Origin: JADLGF01 sp020849415
GTDB taxonomy: Bacteria > Chloroflexota > Chloroflexia > Thermomicrobiales > UBA6265
Direction: 5' to 3'
Assembly (NCBI GenBank): GCA_033812595.1
Contig: JAPXTJ010000134.1
Span: 1 to 8,429 of the forward strand
DNA length: 8,429 nt
The notes below the pieces were generated by a model. The model had not been told where the DNA came from and did no database searches. It was given only the letters and a program-made list of their open reading frames with translations. Of this stretch, positions 6,845 to 8,429 are shown in pieces (position 1 is the first letter of the stretch; each line of letters starts with the position of its first letter). The translations under genes were made by a program, and so were the position numbers.

Positions 6845-8218
6845 ATGAGTAGCTGGGAAACGTTCATGGCTTCACGGGAAGCCACGTGGTTCGATGACTT
6901 TCTCGAATTCCTGCGCCTGCCGAGCATCAGCACCGATCCGGCCCGCGCCGGTGATGTTGCCGCCACCGCTGATTGGGTGGCCGCCCGGTTGAAAGCAGCC
7001 GGCGTACCCTCGGTCGAAATCGTGACCGGATTCGGACACCCGATCGTTCACGGCGAGTGGCTGGTCGATCCGGATAAACCGCGCGTGCTCTTCTACGGGC
7101 ACTACGATGTCCAGCCGGTCGAACCGCTCGAACTCTGGGAGAGCCCGCCTTTCGAGCCAACGGTGCGCGACGGTCGCGTTTACGCCCGCGGCGCCGGCGA
7201 CATGAAGGCGAATCTGATCAACGTGATTCACGCGCTGGAAACCTTCGCCCAAACCGCCGGAGCGCCGCCCGTCAACCTGCTCTTCCTGTTCGAAGGCGAG
7301 GAGGAGATCGGTTCGCCGAATCTCCCGCGCTACGTCGAGGAGCAGAAGGAACGGCTCGCCGCCGATGTCGTCATCAATTCCGACGGCGGCGTAGCCGGAC
7401 CGAACCTCCCCTCCCTGACCGTGGCGCTCAAGGGGCTGGGCGGCTGCCAGATCGACATCAAAACCGGCGCCTCCGATCTCCACTCCGGCTTCTACGGCGC
7501 CGCCGTGGCGAGCGCCACCCAGGTTGCGGTGCAACTCGCCGCCACCTTCCACGACGATCAGGGGCGCGTGGCGGTCGAGGGGTTCTTCGACAAGGTCGTT
7601 CCGCTCACGGAGCAGGATCGCATCGATATCGCCAACGCCACCGAGGACAAGCCGGACGTGCTGGAGGAATCGCGCGCCTACGCCCTCTGGGGCGAACCGG
7701 GCTACGGCGAGTACGAGCGCATCTTCGCCCGCCCCACCCTCGATATCAACGGCCTCTGGGGCGGCTTCATCAGCGAGGGCTGGAAGTCAATCACCCCGGG
7801 TGACGCGCACATCAAGATCACCTGCCGGCTCGTGCCCGATCAGGACCCGCTCGATGTTGTCGCGCTCATCCGCGCCCACGTCGCCAAGTACATCCTGCCC
7901 GGCGTGGAGTGGGAGGTGAAGCCGCTGCCCGGCCTCGCCTATCCTTACCGGCTGCCGCAGGATCACCCGGTGCTCGCCAAAACCGCCGTCGTGATGGAAG
8001 AGATGTTCGGGCGACCGCCGGTCTACACCCGCGCGGGCGGATCGGTACCGATCACGGCGGCGTTCCTGAAATCGCTCGACGCCTTCTCGGTCAGCTTCGC
8101 CTTCAGCCAGTCGGGCAGCAACGCCCACGCGCCGAACGAGTGGTTCCGGATCGAGGACCTCGATCGGGGCCGCCGCGGCAACTACCGGCTGATCGAACTC
8201 CTGGGCGAGGTTGAGTAG
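6845..8218 (+). CDS. M20-family zinc metallopeptidase (dipeptidase-like)
   Basis: This 457-residue protein is a complete M20 peptidase of the CNDP/dipeptidase type, a cytoplasmic two-zinc hydrolase that cleaves dipeptides or related N-acyl amino acids. The metal site is intact: H86 and D88 in GHYDVQP, bridging D119 in RGAGDMKAN, the catalytic pair E153-E154 in FEGEEEIGS (general base and zinc ligand by family alignment), D180 in NSDGG, and H428 near the C-terminus in SNAHAPNE. The lid/dimerisation domain, roughly 195-315, carries SDLHSGFYG with H213, the residue that reaches into the partner active site in carnosinase-like enzymes. Length is normal for the family. There is no signal peptide. 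A second, related M20 gene starts 37 bases after the stop on the same strand, so the two are probably cotranscribed. Substrate specificity cannot be decided; many genomes carry several such enzymes with broad dipeptidase activity. Confidence 0.95.
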   Translation: MSSWETFMASREATWFDDFLEFLRLPSISTDPARAGDVAATADWVAARLKAAGVPSVEIVTGFGHPIVHGEWLVDPDKPRVLFYGHYDVQPVEPLELWESPPFEPTVRDGRVYARGAGDMKANLINVIHALETFAQTAGAPPVNLLFLFEGEEEIGSPNLPRYVEEQKERLAADVVINSDGGVAGPNLPSLTVALKGLGGCQIDIKTGASDLHSGFYGAAVASATQVAVQLAATFHDDQGRVAVEGFFDKVVPLTEQDRIDIANATEDKPDVLEESRAYALWGEPGYGEYERIFARPTLDINGLWGGFISEGWKSITPGDAHIKITCRLVPDQDPLDVVALIRAHVAKYILPGVEWEVKPLPGLAYPYRLPQDHPVLAKTAVVMEEMFGRPPVYTRAGGSVPITAAFLKSLDAFSVSFAFSQSGSNAHAPNEWFRIEDLDRGRRGNYRLIELLGEVE

Positions 8219-8255
8219 CGGCATCCGCCGGCGCGAGATGAGGATTGAAGCCACC

Positions 8256-8429
8256 ATGTCAACGCAGGACTTTTTCGCAGCCAACGCGGAGCGCCATCTC
8301 GAGGAGTTCCTCGAACTGCTCCGCATCCCGAGCGTCAGCAGCGATCCCGCCCACATCCCCGATGTCGCCCGGGCCGGGCGTTGGCTCGCCGATCGCCTGA
8401 ACGCCATCGGTGTGCCCGAGGTGCAACTG
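8256..8429 (+). CDS. Second M20-family metallopeptidase, N-terminal fragment (cut by window edge)
   Basis: Only the first 58 codons are present. They encode the N-terminal helix and substrate-domain start of another M20 peptidase: LEEFLELLRIPSVSSDP (15-31) and VARAGRWLADRLNAIGVPEV parallel FDDFLEFLRLPSISTDP and the following helix in the preceding gene. The catalytic motifs would lie beyond the right edge. The frame could also begin at ATG 8238-8240, but 8256 gives the normal family N-terminus; a GAGG stands 12 bases before it, a slightly long spacing. The short gap and same orientation suggest an operon of two paralogues. Confidence 0.85.
   Translation, partial: MSTQDFFAANAERHLEEFLELLRIPSVSSDPAHIPDVARAGRWLADRLNAIGVPEVQL

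Noticed and set aside
7787..8407. A 206-codon minus-strand frame under the two M20 genes
   Set aside because: It lies opposite conserved M20 coding sequence and has no recognisable domain, so it is a reverse-strand shadow.

Overview
The window is GC-rich bacterial DNA with ordinary chromosomal gene content and no sign of a phage, transposon, plasmid or defence island. The gene set is an ECF42-type sigma factor, a DUF2961 protein, a full-length cobalamin-dependent MetH, a YvbK-like acetyltransferase and tandem M20 peptidases. Together with the protein style this suggests a Chloroflexota (Thermomicrobia-like) or similar high-GC environmental bacterium. That placement is inferred from gene content and has not been tested.

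Layout. Positions 1-690 (+) hold the C-terminal part of an ECF42-like sigma factor, cut by the window edge. The convergent gap 691-819 carries three palindromes. Positions 820-1917 (-) encode a DUF2961/GH172-type protein broken by one in-frame TAG codon. Just upstream on the same strand is metH (1987-5436, -), preceded by a 125-base leader and a GNAT acetyltransferase gene (5562-6020, -). A divergent region holds six perfect copies of a 7-base repeat (6034-6075). On the + strand follow a coiled-coil protein of unknown function (about 6162-6749), an intact M20 metallopeptidase (6845-8218), and the first 58 codons of a second M20 peptidase cut by the right edge.

How the genes relate. MetH uses methylcobalamin to make methionine from homocysteine and carries its own reactivation domain, but no other methionine or folate gene is present. 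The two M20 genes form a likely operon of paralogues for peptide (or N-acyl amino acid) hydrolysis. The remaining genes show no clear functional link to one another.

I see no convincing new system. The points most worth checking are the single nonsense codon in the otherwise intact DUF2961 gene, the heptamer tandem repeat between divergent genes, the three-palindrome cluster at the convergent junction, and the orphan protein with a coiled coil and a possible ferredoxin-like C-terminal domain.
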